Shown here one piece after another: positions 1-8,721 of a stretch of 64,000 bases of DNA. Both the position numbers and the translations under genes were made by a program. Source of the DNA: a bacterium (GTDB lineage: Bacteria > SAR324 > XYD2-FULL-50-16); the NCBI GenBank assembly GCA_018829445.1, contig JAHJTV010000034.1:1-64000 (forward strand), read 5' to 3'. Every line of letters starts with the position of its first letter. The first letter of the stretch is position 1. The notes below the pieces were generated by a model, which was not told the DNA's origin, ran no database searches, and was given only the letters and a program-made list of their open reading frames with translations.

Positions 1-587
1 CCGAACTAATTCTAGAAAGGACCGGTTCTCATTCAGAACTCTTCAAGAAGTAAAAACCAGCTAACTTTTTATTATATCTGCTTTTCCAGACGTATACCGG
101 AAAGTTGTTTCGGTTAGTGGCTTTTTTAGTACTGATTAAGCAGTTTTTAACGGAAAAAAAATATTGGTAATTGCCAGTGTATGATCCCATCTTAGCGAAG
201 GTATTTGACTGCATTTTTCGCCTTAAAGGGCAAAAGTGTTGTTTGATCGGTTGGGAAAAATTTATTCAAATTTTCACAACCGAAGTAAGATTACTGACGG
301 CTATCATCTTTGTCAAAACCTATTGAAAACATATGGGAAATGTGCACAAAAGCGGTGGTGATTTGGCTTGTTACCAGGTATAAAACCCTCCCTATGCGAA
401 GTCTGACAGGAAAACATGGAGACCCCATTACAAAAGACCACGCCATTGCTTTAAAACGGGGCTATTTTGAACGAGTTCAGGGGGCCCCAGTTTTCTTGAT
501 GAGACAGGTGAACAATCCCCGAATCCTCTGACACGGTTGCTGAGAGTAATCCGGGAGAAAATGGATCTGTCCATGGTAATCAGGAGT

Positions 588-710
588 CATATTCAGAAAG
601 CCCTCAAATACTGTGATGGAAGAGTTGAGGGCAAACATGGTGCAGCCAGGCTCCTTACTCTGAACCCGTCAACTCTGAGAACCAGAATGAAAAAGCTTGG
701 TATCCCTTTT
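588..710 (+). pseudogene. Relic of a sigma-54 activator: C-terminal Fis-type helix-turn-helix only
   Basis: The reading frame encodes HIQKALKYCDGRVEG followed by GAARLLTLNPSTLRTRMKKL, the end of a PAS/NtrC-type sigma-54 activator (LNPSTLR-RMKKLGI is the recognition helix region). No AAA+ ATPase domain precedes it in any frame of the first 590 bases, so only the DNA-binding tail survives. The frame stays open beyond the motif to about 872 but that part resembles nothing I know. The rest of 1-957 holds only short unconvincing ORFs; a 73-codon frame at 310-531 is unrecognised. Intact relatives lie at 19168-21033 and, as a second relic, at 11842-11997. It is not expected to make a functional regulator. 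Confidence 0.7.
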
Positions 711-957
711 GGTCGGAAAACAGAGTTCCAGGTATTTGCCCCCTGTCGGATCTCTTTCCGAATATTATCCCCATATTTGCTTCTTTCGGGAGCAATGTTT
801 TTTTGGAAAAATGACACTTTAGTGCTATTGACTGGCAATACATATCGGAATAGGTTTAGCGAAAGCAATTGAAGGAATAACCGACAACGGCAGACCGACC
901 AGGGGCTATTGTATACAAAATTAACACTGAAGGGCGATTCCTGGAAAATCCTTGACA

Positions 958-2226
958 ATGAACCAAACGGAAAAATCAGACAAAAGATCATCTCGCTTAT
1001 TTTACGGATGGTATGTTCTGGCAGCATCATTTGTGATGTTGTTTTTTAATTCGGGGGCTCAGTTTTCGATTGGGATAATGTTTAAACCCATCATAGCTGA
1101 CTTTGACTGGAATCGTGGCTCTGTTTCCGGCATTGTATTTGTAAATATGGTGGTTTACGCAATTTCAATGCTGGTCATGGGTAAAGCCTACGACAGATTC
1201 GGTCCGAAATGGGTTATCTTAACCTCCGTAACATTCCTGGGTGTCGGATTTATTGGATTGTCCGGGATGAGCTCTTTTTATGAATTTTTCCTCTATTATG
1301 GGGTACTTTGCGGCATTGGTTTCAGTGGCAGCACGGTGTTGGTGTTTACATCACTGGTAAGCAAATGGTTTATGAGGTGGCGGGGTTTTGTCATCAGCCT
1401 CGCTTTGGCCGGTGGTTGCCTTGGACAGTTTTTTTTGATCCCCTTTTATACGGATATGATTATAAAAAGCGGCTGGCAATCAACCTGCTTCTTTATTGGT
1501 GGTATTATCCTTATTGTAAATATAACATTAGCTTCTCTCATAGTCAGGGGAGATCCCGACAAACTGGGTTACAAACCACTGGGAGCAAACAGTGACCCAT
1601 TAATCATTCAACCGGGTAAACCTGCCGACAAAAATCCGGATTTCGGATTAAAAGAGGCAATGAAGACACCCTCTTTCTGGTTGTTTACGGGGGTTATGTT
1701 TGCCTGTGGTTCGGGTGATTTCCTGATTTCTACACATCTTGTGCCTTTTGTAACCGATTCCGGAATCTCCCCGTTGGCTGCCGGTGGTATGCTGGCCTGG
1801 TTCGGGCTTTTTAGTCTTTTCGGGATTATTATTGCCGGTCCTGTTTCCGATCTGATCGGCAACAAGATCCCGATTATGGCAGCATTTGTTTTGAGGGTTC
1901 TTTTGTTTATTCTGATCCTCACGGTTCAAAACAGGACAACATTTTATATTTTTTCCATGGGATTTGGATTTACACTCTTAATAACCGCTGTTTTGAATGT
2001 AACCCTGGTGGGAAAAATGTTCGGATTTACCAATATTGGCATATTGTCAGGGTTCATCACCACAATCCATCACCTGGGCGGGGGCTTGCTGGCCTATACC
2101 GGTGGTATCGTATTCGATCAGACAAACAGTTATCGGGCAATTTTTATCTTTTATACCATAATGTCCCTACTTGCGGTTGTGGCATGTATCTTCATCAGGG
2201 AAAAACGACACGTTATCAGGAGTTAA
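958..2226 (+). CDS. MFS transporter, oxalate/formate antiporter or monocarboxylate-like type
   Basis: A 422-residue membrane protein with about twelve hydrophobic segments, the usual size of a major facilitator carrier. The start FYGWYVLAASFVMLFFNSG and the loop GKAYDRFGPKWV between helices 2 and 3 (the MFS signature region) match the OxlT/monocarboxylate branch, whose members carry small organic anions across the inner membrane. A long hydrophilic loop near residues 200-230 separates the two six-helix halves. The frame can start at TTG 952 or ATG 958; neither has a strong Shine-Dalgarno, and ATG 958 is preferred. It is 18 bases ahead of an SDR gene and probably co-transcribed with it and the MoaF-like gene. 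Substrate unknown; the neighbours suggest an organic acid or phenolic acid (inference). Confidence 0.8.
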   Translation: MNQTEKSDKRSSRLFYGWYVLAASFVMLFFNSGAQFSIGIMFKPIIADFDWNRGSVSGIVFVNMVVYAISMLVMGKAYDRFGPKWVILTSVTFLGVGFIGLSGMSSFYEFFLYYGVLCGIGFSGSTVLVFTSLVSKWFMRWRGFVISLALAGGCLGQFFLIPFYTDMIIKSGWQSTCFFIGGIILIVNITLASLIVRGDPDKLGYKPLGANSDPLIIQPGKPADKNPDFGLKEAMKTPSFWLFTGVMFACGSGDFLISTHLVPFVTDSGISPLAAGGMLAWFGLFSLFGIIIAGPVSDLIGNKIPIMAAFVLRVLLFILILTVQNRTTFYIFSMGFGFTLLITAVLNVTLVGKMFGFTNIGILSGFITTIHHLGGGLLAYTGGIVFDQTNSYRAIFIFYTIMSLLAVVACIFIREKRHVIRS

Positions 2227-2244
2227 GACAAAGGAGTAAAATCG

Positions 2245-3036
2245 ATGAAAGGATTAATGACAGGAAAAGTGGCTTTGATTACCGGTGGAGGCACAGGTCT
2301 GGGAGCCGCCGTCGCCAGAAGATTCTCCAGAAGCGGAGCATCTGTTGTTGTTACCGGCCGGAGGGAAGATCCGATAAAAAAGATTGCGGCTGAAACAGGG
2401 GGAAAAGCAGTGGTAGGAGATGTTACCGATAGTGATCATCTTTCCCGTGCTGTAGATTTGGCCATTAAGGAGTTTGGTGGACTTGATGTTGTAATTGCGA
2501 ATGCAGGTATCATCTCCATGGCGGATGTGGTTTCAGTCGAAGACAAGGACTGGCAACAGATGGTTGATATCAATCTGACCGGGGTCATGAAAACGGCGCA
2601 GGCGGCTATCCCTACCTTGATAGCAAGAGGAGGTGGCTCCATTGTCAATATCGCTTCTGTGGCCGGATTGATGGGGGTTAATGAAGGTGTTGGATATTGC
2701 ACAACCAAGTCAGCGCTCTTGGGTTTAACCCGGTCCCTGGCAATGGATTACGGACCTAAGGGGATACGGGTCAATACCCTCTGCCCGGGGTGGTTCCGCT
2801 CGGAAATGAGTGAAATGGAGATGGTGGAATTGGCGAAAGAGAAGAATGTCAGCGTGGGGGAGGCGGTTGCCCGCGTTACACAATACCTGCCACTGAAAAG
2901 AATGGCTGAACCCGATGAAATTGCTGCCTGCGTTGAATTCCTGGCTTCTGACAACGCCTCATTCGTTACAGGTACAGTGTTGGTAGCAGACGGAGGAGGG
3001 GCAATTGTGGATGTGGGCATGCTCGGATTTTTATAA
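2245..3036 (+). CDS. Short-chain dehydrogenase/reductase (SDR), classical type
   Basis: A 263-residue cytoplasmic NAD(P)-dependent oxidoreductase. Seen: the cofactor-binding glycine motif TGGGTGLG at residues 13-20, NAG at 86-88, the catalytic Ser138, Tyr151 and Lys155 (YCTTK), and the usual C-terminal VTGTVLVADGG. The start ATG has a good Shine-Dalgarno (AAAGGAG). Known: classical SDRs oxidise alcohols or reduce ketones; closely related members cannot be assigned a substrate by eye. It sits between an MFS carrier and a MoaF-like gene and is probably part of the same transcript. An Arg-Arg after the second strand (TGRRED) hints at NADP preference, a weak inference. Confidence 0.88.
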   Translation: MKGLMTGKVALITGGGTGLGAAVARRFSRSGASVVVTGRREDPIKKIAAETGGKAVVGDVTDSDHLSRAVDLAIKEFGGLDVVIANAGIISMADVVSVEDKDWQQMVDINLTGVMKTAQAAIPTLIARGGGSIVNIASVAGLMGVNEGVGYCTTKSALLGLTRSLAMDYGPKGIRVNTLCPGWFRSEMSEMEMVELAKEKNVSVGEAVARVTQYLPLKRMAEPDEIAACVEFLASDNASFVTGTVLVADGGGAIVDVGMLGFL

Positions 3037-3061
3037 TAAAACCAACAGTGAGGAAATGACT

Positions 3062-3862
3062 ATGGCTAAAAAGTCAGAATTGATTCAAGTAGGTGAACTG
3101 GCAGTTGGCTTCAGTGAAAACGTCTTACCCGATACGGATGACCTGAAGGGAAGACGTTTCAAGCTTTATTTTGAAGATGGATTTGTTTCCAGTTACCGTT
3201 TTCTTGATGAGAAAACCCTGGCCTGGGAAATCGAGGATAGTTCCGGTAACCTTGAAAAAGATGAGGAGGATTACAGGGCGACTTGTCCACGGGAAAATAT
3301 CTACTTTGTTGACTATATCAGAAAAAACAGTCGCGCTACATCGGTCAGCCTGGTGCTGGATTTTAAGAAAGGAATCGCAACATCACTTTCAGGAACCCTG
3401 CCCAAAGAGGAAGATGCAAGGATGGACCGACTTGGACGTGTGGGTTCAGGTCTGTTTGAAACAGCGGTGGAAGCGATATTCAAATCCGCCTCCATTGATA
3501 AAAAATTCAACGATAAAACACCAAGACATCAACCGACCAAGGATCTGATCGGTAAAAGGGTAAAATACATTTACAGCCAAAAAGATACCTATGAACACAT
3601 CTATCTTAACGATGATCACTATACCTGGCACTGTCTGGCGGGAATAGAAAAGGGTATGGCGGATACAGATCTGTGCCACTATTTCAAGATTGATCAGGAT
3701 CTCTACCTTTTTGTCTGGAGAGAAAAACTAGTACCAACTCTGGGTGTTGTGGTAATCGATCTTAAGAAGATGAAAACTACTGGAAAGATATTCGGGTATG
3801 AGTCCGGTGATTTTGGCAATCTGAGCAATTTCCCTGTGGGTGCTTTTGCCCAGCATGTCTGA
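3062..3862 (+). CDS. MoaF-like protein (monoamine-regulon MoaF family)
   Basis: A 266-residue soluble protein with the two-part architecture of the MoaF family: an N-terminal beta-rich half (about 1-140) and a C-terminal half with the block YEHIYLNDDHYTWHCLAG, then DTDLCHYFKI and YLFVWREKLVPTLGVVVIDL. Known: MoaF was named from the monoamine (tyramine) regulon of Klebsiella and is unrelated to molybdenum cofactor proteins; both halves are thought to be lipocalin-like barrels, and its reaction is not established. The longer frame from 3005 overlaps the SDR; ATG 3062 is preferred because GAGG lies about eight bases upstream, while ATG 3056 would be too close. An aldehyde dehydrogenase and an aminotransferase follow on the other strand, which fits an amine or phenolic pathway (inference). 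Confidence 0.78.
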   Translation: MAKKSELIQVGELAVGFSENVLPDTDDLKGRRFKLYFEDGFVSSYRFLDEKTLAWEIEDSSGNLEKDEEDYRATCPRENIYFVDYIRKNSRATSVSLVLDFKKGIATSLSGTLPKEEDARMDRLGRVGSGLFETAVEAIFKSASIDKKFNDKTPRHQPTKDLIGKRVKYIYSQKDTYEHIYLNDDHYTWHCLAGIEKGMADTDLCHYFKIDQDLYLFVWREKLVPTLGVVVIDLKKMKTTGKIFGYESGDFGNLSNFPVGAFAQHV

Positions 3863-3883
3863 TTGACACTTTAGCCCACTGTA

Positions 3884-3950
3884 GCTGCCATTGCAAGAAG
3901 CGAAGCGAGAAGCAAATTGGAGATTACTTCGCTGTGTTTGCAAAGGCAGC
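3884..3950. repeat. Inverted repeat between converging genes
   Basis: GCTGCCATTGCAA at 3884-3896 pairs with TTGCAAAGGCAGC at 3938-3950 (12 of 13 positions). The interior (AGCGAAGCGAGAAGC) is of the type seen in widespread short palindromic intergenic repeats. It lies between the MoaF-like gene (+) and the aldehyde dehydrogenase (-), where a bidirectional terminator would be expected, though there is no long T-run. Confidence 0.55.
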
Positions 3951-3997
3951 TTGCCAGTTGTTATGGTTTAGCATCCAGTAATCTTAACCAGGTCACA

Positions 3998-5479
3998 CTA
4001 TTTGAGGATGCCATACCATGGCTTTTCGGGCTGCTCGATCAGATCGATATAGATATGTTTCAGCTTGGTGTATTCATCGAACACCATGGTTGACAAATCT
4101 TTGCCCCAACCAGACTCTTTGCATCCACCCCATGGAGTTTCGCAGAAAATTATCAGATGATCGTTGATCCAAACGGTACCGGCTTTGATTTGATTGGCCA
4201 TGTTGATCCCGGAACGAATATTTTCGGTCCAGACGGAAGCCGACAGTCCAAATCTTGTATCATTTGTCAATTTCAAAGCCTCTTCATTGGTCTTAAAACG
4301 GGCCAGCGCAACAACCGGGCCGAATATCTCCTCCTGCATGATATCCATATCGTTGGTGCAATCCCCAAAGATGGTTGGTGCAACAAAAAATCCGTTCTTT
4401 GTGTCAGCCGTATTGGGTCGTTTGCCCCCAAGAAGCAATTTGGCTCCGGCTTTCTTGGCTTTTTCGACGCACGATTCAACATAATTTCGATGAGCTTCGT
4501 AAGCTACCGGTCCGATGACGGTTTCCATATTCATGGTATCACCGTACTTCAACTTTTTTGCAGCGGCCACGAATTTTTTGGCGAATTCATCGTACAGGGA
4601 TTCATGGATATAGAAGCGGCTGGCAGCAGCACAAACCTGACCGGAATTAAAGAAAGCGCCAAAAACAGCTCCTTCAACAGCAGAATCGATTTTTGCATCT
4701 TCCAAGACCACAAAGGCGTTTTTGCCGCCCAATTCCAATCCGACCTGCTTAACCGTGTCACTAGCTAACTGCATGATGCGTTTACCAGTCACAGTATCGC
4801 CGGTGAAACCGATTTTTGCCACTTTGGGGTTGGTTACCAGTGCTTCTCCCACAATATTACCAGGGCCGGTTATAATATTAAGCACGCCAGCCGGAACACC
4901 GGCTTCAACAAATATTTCTCCCAATTTCAAGGTTGTCAGGGGAGCTGTCGAAGGGGGCTTAACGATACAGGTATTGCCAGTCACCAAGGCAGCACCCAGT
5001 TTCCAAATCACCATCAGTGCAGGAAAGTTCCAGGGTGTTATCAATCCAACGACTCCCAAGGGCTCACGAACGGTTGAAGACATACACCAGGGGCCTACAG
5101 GCAACGTTTCTCCGGTTATTGCCCTGGCCGTGCCGGCGAAATATTCCAATTGTTCAGCACAAAGAGGGACATCAAAATTCATGGTTTTTCTAATCGGAGA
5201 ACCTTGCTCTTTGGTTTCAAGATTTGCCAGTTCCTCCTGTCTTTCCATGATCAAACGGGATGCTTTTAAAAGAATCTTGGATCTTTCCCCCATAGGCATG
5301 GCACCCCAGGCAGGAGCCGCATGCGATGCAGCTTCAACAGCCTTACTCACATCTTCAACGCCACATTTTGGAGCTTCGGCAATAATCTCTCCGGTAGCTG
5401 GATTTACAATCTTAATGTACTCACCAGTGCTCGAATCCAACCATTCACCATTAATAAGCACCTTATATTTATCAACCAT
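3998..5479 (-). CDS. NAD(P)-dependent aldehyde dehydrogenase
   Basis: A 493-residue member of the aldehyde dehydrogenase superfamily, full length. Seen: PWNFP with Asn151, the general-base Glu249 in LELGGK, and the nucleophile Cys283 in FFNSGQVCAAASR. Known: these residues form the thiohemiacetal and hydrolyse the thioester, turning an aldehyde into an acid with reduction of NAD(P)+. The frame extends to a TTG at 5491, but ATG 5479 is chosen because GGAG lies six bases in front of it. The cofactor-loop residue is Asp/Thr (GDTVTGK) instead of the common GSTETGK. It is the last gene of the minus-strand group aminotransferase - TRAP - dehydrogenase, consistent with oxidising the aldehyde produced by transamination or by the SDR (inference). 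Confidence 0.92.
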   Translation of the reverse strand: MVDKYKVLINGEWLDSSTGEYIKIVNPATGEIIAEAPKCGVEDVSKAVEAASHAAPAWGAMPMGERSKILLKASRLIMERQEELANLETKEQGSPIRKTMNFDVPLCAEQLEYFAGTARAITGETLPVGPWCMSSTVREPLGVVGLITPWNFPALMVIWKLGAALVTGNTCIVKPPSTAPLTTLKLGEIFVEAGVPAGVLNIITGPGNIVGEALVTNPKVAKIGFTGDTVTGKRIMQLASDTVKQVGLELGGKNAFVVLEDAKIDSAVEGAVFGAFFNSGQVCAAASRFYIHESLYDEFAKKFVAAAKKLKYGDTMNMETVIGPVAYEAHRNYVESCVEKAKKAGAKLLLGGKRPNTADTKNGFFVAPTIFGDCTNDMDIMQEEIFGPVVALARFKTNEEALKLTNDTRFGLSASVWTENIRSGINMANQIKAGTVWINDHLIIFCETPWGGCKESGWGKDLSTMVFDEYTKLKHIYIDLIEQPEKPWYGILK

Positions 5480-5625
5480 AGTCATCTCCAAAAATTATGT
5501 TTTTATAAAGAACATGTTCCAACTAAGCAATCACATACAATTAAGTGGATCCACGGACTGTACTTCATCCCCTATCTCTCATCTACTTTCCACAGATAAT
5601 CTGTCTATAAACTGCTCTTTCGGAG

Positions 5626-6927
5626 CTAAAACACCATGCTCGGCAACCAGGTGGCGATTTGTGGAAAAATCATCACCATCAGTAATACTGCAAATTGAAT
5701 CAATACAAAGGGCGGTACCGAGCGCCAGATATCCCGTGTGGTTACGCCCGCAGGTGCGACCCCTTTCATCATAATCAAAGCCCAGCCGAACGGAGGCGTC
5801 ATATACGCCATCTGCATATTCAGGATAAAAAGCACAGAAAACCAGATGGTATCGAACCCCAACAACCTTGCAATAGGAAGCATGATCGGCGCACAGATGG
5901 TGACCACGGCATAGTCATCCATGAACATCCCAAACAACATCAGTATCAACTGCATACAGACCAGGACTATATAGCGGTTTACCTCCAGGGACTCTATGAA
6001 TTCCATAATCATGTCCTGGGCCCCGACGCTGGCGTAAAACACCCCAAATAACGTTGCCGGAATTAGTATCCACAAGGCCATCCCGGTAATCTTAATTGTT
6101 CCGGAACAGGAATCGTTGATAACCTGCCAGGTCAACTTTTTATGGATGGCACAGATGACGATTGCACCCAGGGCTCCGACTCCGGCAGCCTCTGTTGGTG
6201 TAGCAATCCCCATGAAAATGGACCCCAGTACAAGGACAACCAGCATTAATGGTAGAAAGATCTCTTTGAGAGCCCTGAATCGCATTTTCCACGTTACAGT
6301 TTCCGTGGTTTTGGGAAGCGCCTCAGGATTAACAATACCGACATAAATGATATAACAGACATAAAGAATTGCCAGAATCATCCCCGGGACAAAACCGCCG
6401 AAAAAAAGTTTACCGATGGAAACCCGTGCTATATAAGCAAAGATTATCATGATGATCGCCGGCGGGATGATCTCTCCCAGGACACCTCCGGCCATGACGG
6501 AACCAAGCGCAATTTTCTTACTGTAACCGTGTTTCAACATAGCCGGTACGGCCACCAGCCCCATGGTGAGTATTCCGGGGCCAAACCCACCACACATGGC
6601 CAAACTGACACAAACGCCGATGGAGACTATTGCCAGTCCTCCCCGGACTCCTGACAGCCAGTAGTTTAACCCATTATACATGCGTTCGGAAATCCCGGAT
6701 TGTACCAGAAAATTACCCATGACGAGAAACAGCGGTATGGTCATCAATGTCGGGCTGGTTATCTGTTGGTAGGTAGTTGTGGCAATAGTATAAAGCGAAT
6801 CCGATCCCTCTATAAAATAGGTCAATACCACCGTTATCGTTCCCAGGGCAAAGGTGACCGGTATGCCGAACGCCAGTAGCAGCAGTAAACCACCAAACAG
6901 CAAAAAAGTAATCAGTTCAATACTCAT
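5626..6927 (-). CDS. dctM: TRAP transporter large membrane subunit (DctM family)
   Basis: A 433-residue, very hydrophobic protein with about twelve to thirteen transmembrane segments, the standard size of DctM. Seen: the family blocks TLMTIPLFLVMGNFLVQSGIS, then RGGLAIVSIGVC, GEIIPPAIIMIIFAYI and TPTEAAGVGALGA. Known: DctM forms the transport channel and, with DctQ and a periplasmic binding protein, drives sodium-coupled uptake of organic acids. It lies 45 bases downstream of dctQ with a Shine-Dalgarno AAGGA some eleven bases before the ATG. The binding protein at 7516 and this pair form one complete TRAP system. Substrate not assignable from sequence. Confidence 0.92.
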   Translation of the reverse strand: MSIELITFLLFGGLLLLLAFGIPVTFALGTITVVLTYFIEGSDSLYTIATTTYQQITSPTLMTIPLFLVMGNFLVQSGISERMYNGLNYWLSGVRGGLAIVSIGVCVSLAMCGGFGPGILTMGLVAVPAMLKHGYSKKIALGSVMAGGVLGEIIPPAIIMIIFAYIARVSIGKLFFGGFVPGMILAILYVCYIIYVGIVNPEALPKTTETVTWKMRFRALKEIFLPLMLVVLVLGSIFMGIATPTEAAGVGALGAIVICAIHKKLTWQVINDSCSGTIKITGMALWILIPATLFGVFYASVGAQDMIMEFIESLEVNRYIVLVCMQLILMLFGMFMDDYAVVTICAPIMLPIARLLGFDTIWFSVLFILNMQMAYMTPPFGWALIMMKGVAPAGVTTRDIWRSVPPFVLIQFAVLLMVMIFPQIATWLPSMVF

Positions 6928-6972
6928 TATAAATCATTCCTTTCAATTCTAAATCGGTTTGACAGAAGAGGT

Positions 6973-7449
6973 TTACTTCTCTTTTCTGCTGAAAAACACC
7001 AGACAACCCAGAATATATAAAGCAGTGCCGACCGGAATGAACATCTTGAGGGGGTAAAGGGGTAACCTGAGAACGCCGATAGCTTTTTCCTTGGTTTCCC
7101 AGGCGTCCAATCCCATGGCTCCTCCTTTCCAAAGAAGACTTCCCAGAAAGCATAGAGCTGCCAGCAGGGTTAACCAGCGAATAACCGTTTTCATTGCAGG
7201 CGGGAAATGATCGTAGAAAACTTCGATCCGGATATGCTGCTTGTGAATTAAAGTATAGCTTCCGGCAATTATTACAAAAACACCAAAAAACTGTTTACAG
7301 ACCAGCCATACCCAGTTGGTAGGTGAATTAAACGCATATCTGGATACGACTTCAAAAGTGATAAAGGCCAGAATAAACAGGATCAGGTAACTGGCCAATC
7401 TGCCAACCCTGTCGATAAAAATTTCGATTTTTTCCCCGATACGTTTCAT
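6973..7449 (-). CDS. dctQ: TRAP transporter small membrane subunit (DctQ family)
   Basis: A 158-residue protein with four predicted membrane helices, the usual DctQ layout (helices near 15-35, 50-70, 90-110 and 130-150). The block FGVFVIIAGSYTLIHKQHIRIEVFYD, split by its loop, matches the family region around helices 2 and 3, where His-Ile-Arg-Ile-Glu is typical. Known: DctQ is an essential scaffold for DctM. It starts at ATG 7449 with AAGGCG upstream and is separated from the binding-protein gene by a hairpin at 7468-7502. Confidence 0.88.
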   Translation of the reverse strand: MKRIGEKIEIFIDRVGRLASYLILFILAFITFEVVSRYAFNSPTNWVWLVCKQFFGVFVIIAGSYTLIHKQHIRIEVFYDHFPPAMKTVIRWLTLLAALCFLGSLLWKGGAMGLDAWETKEKAIGVLRLPLYPLKMFIPVGTALYILGCLVFFSRKEK

Positions 7450-7467
7450 TTGAAGCGCCTTGTCAGC

Positions 7468-7502
7468 AACGGGACAGTCACATTTTTTCTGTCTGTCCCG
7501 TT
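7468..7502 (-). other. Stable hairpin between dctP and dctQ
   Basis: AACGGGACAG at 7468-7477 pairs perfectly with CTGTCCCGTT at 7493-7502 (10-bp stem). In transcription order it follows the binding-protein stop codon and precedes dctQ. No U-run follows the stem, so 3'-end protection of the dctP message is more likely than termination (inference). Confidence 0.6.
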
Positions 7503-7515
7503 ATATTTTAGGTTT

Positions 7516-8571
7516 TTATTGATTACCACGCCATTTTTTTACAAGATTGATCAGCTCTGCACTGGCCGGGTCTTCTGCCGACAGGTCCTGCCATATTTTA
7601 TGGGCCGCTTCGGCATACATTTTCTGACAAGCTTGATCCAATACGGCTTCCTTTACTTCACCGGTTTTGAACATCGCTTCAACCGTTGCAACTTCCGCTT
7701 TATAACCGGCTACTGTCGCATACCAGTATTCTTCGGCTGCTTCATGCATAACCTTTTTAAGATTGTCGGGCAGTTTGTTCCACTTCTTCATACTAACCAG
7801 AATATGGCCGAGAGTATGATCACTTTCCATTCCCCGTATCCAGTATGGGGCTACTTCATGCCATTTCATTCCGGTTACACAGCTGACGTCCCATTCAGCA
7901 GCATCGACTGTCCCCAGTTTTAATGACATATAGGCCTCAGTAGGGGGTAGATCTACTGCAACCATGCCCACGCCACTATGAAACATACGGTTAATACCGT
8001 CAGCTTTGATTTTCATACCTTTGAGGTCGCTGCAGGTTTTAACCGGCTTGGTAGATAAAACAAAAGGTACAGGGCCATAGGTGTGGATATCCAGAAAGTA
8101 AAAACCATGTTTTGCATATTCCTTGCGTAGAATCTCAATATAGCCGGAAGTCATAACAAACTTGCGAATTGCAGCTGCCTTACCTTCGAAAGTTGACTCC
8201 TCATCAATACGAAAAGCCAAGGGCAGATTAAATTCGGCATTTCCAATGGGAAGTACGCCTGCCCAGTATCCGCCCATGGCCTGAACCATATCCAGAACCC
8301 CTTGTTTGGTCGCATTGAATAATTGGTCGCCAGGAATGATTTCAGGTTCGGCAAAAACTTTGATCTGCAATTGGCCGTTACTGCGTTTATCCGCTGATTC
8401 GGCAAAAACCTTCAAAAGCTCCATGGACAAATCTCCACGGGGAAATCCGGACTGAATCTTCATACGATAGGTGGCAGCGAAAGTGCTTTGGGTGTTAAAC
8501 AGGGTACCTATAAACACAACTGCCAGAAGCAGCGCAAATTGTTTGACAAAAGCTGAATATCTTCGTCTCAT
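7516..8571 (-). CDS. dctP: TRAP transporter substrate-binding protein (DctP family)
   Basis: A 351-residue exported protein. Seen: an N-terminal MRRRYSAFVKQFALLLAVVF signal peptide with likely cleavage after TFAA, then the DctP pattern KLGTVDAAEW and CSDLKGMKIKAD around the ligand arginine region. Known: DctP proteins bind carboxylate ligands in the periplasm and pass them to DctQM. The frame is open to 8616, but ATG 8571 is chosen because AGGAGG lies six bases before it and because it gives a clean signal peptide. A hairpin terminator separates it from the upstream aminotransferase, so the TRAP genes may also be transcribed separately. The second binding protein in this window (44471) is only distantly similar, implying a different ligand (inference). 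Confidence 0.92.
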   Translation of the reverse strand: MRRRYSAFVKQFALLLAVVFIGTLFNTQSTFAATYRMKIQSGFPRGDLSMELLKVFAESADKRSNGQLQIKVFAEPEIIPGDQLFNATKQGVLDMVQAMGGYWAGVLPIGNAEFNLPLAFRIDEESTFEGKAAAIRKFVMTSGYIEILRKEYAKHGFYFLDIHTYGPVPFVLSTKPVKTCSDLKGMKIKADGINRMFHSGVGMVAVDLPPTEAYMSLKLGTVDAAEWDVSCVTGMKWHEVAPYWIRGMESDHTLGHILVSMKKWNKLPDNLKKVMHEAAEEYWYATVAGYKAEVATVEAMFKTGEVKEAVLDQACQKMYAEAAHKIWQDLSAEDPASAELINLVKKWRGNQ

Positions 8572-8595
8572 GGTTTTCCTCCTTTTTATGATTAG

Positions 8596-8625
8596 AAAAA
8601 ACCAGGTCGATATCAAAACGACCTG
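8596..8625 (-). terminator. Rho-independent terminator after the aminotransferase
   Basis: On the minus strand CAGGTCG and CGACCTG form a 7-bp stem followed by GG and a run of six T (complement of 8596-8601). It lies between the aminotransferase stop (8722) and the dctP start (8571). A second hairpin, ACGAAGTC at 8650-8657 with GACTTCGT at 8673-8680, lies just upstream and may act with it. Confidence 0.65.
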
Positions 8626-8721
8626 TTAACAACACCCTTAAAAACAGTAACGAAGTCAAAACGGTATGCTTCGACTTCGTCTCAGGCAGTGATAAGCCAG
8701 GGAGAGTTGAGAACTATAGTT

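Noticed and set aside
4722..5774. A 350-codon plus-strand frame opposite the aldehyde dehydrogenase
   Set aside because: It is antisense to a clear aldehyde dehydrogenase, has no Shine-Dalgarno and no recognisable domain; long antisense frames are common opposite GC-biased codons.
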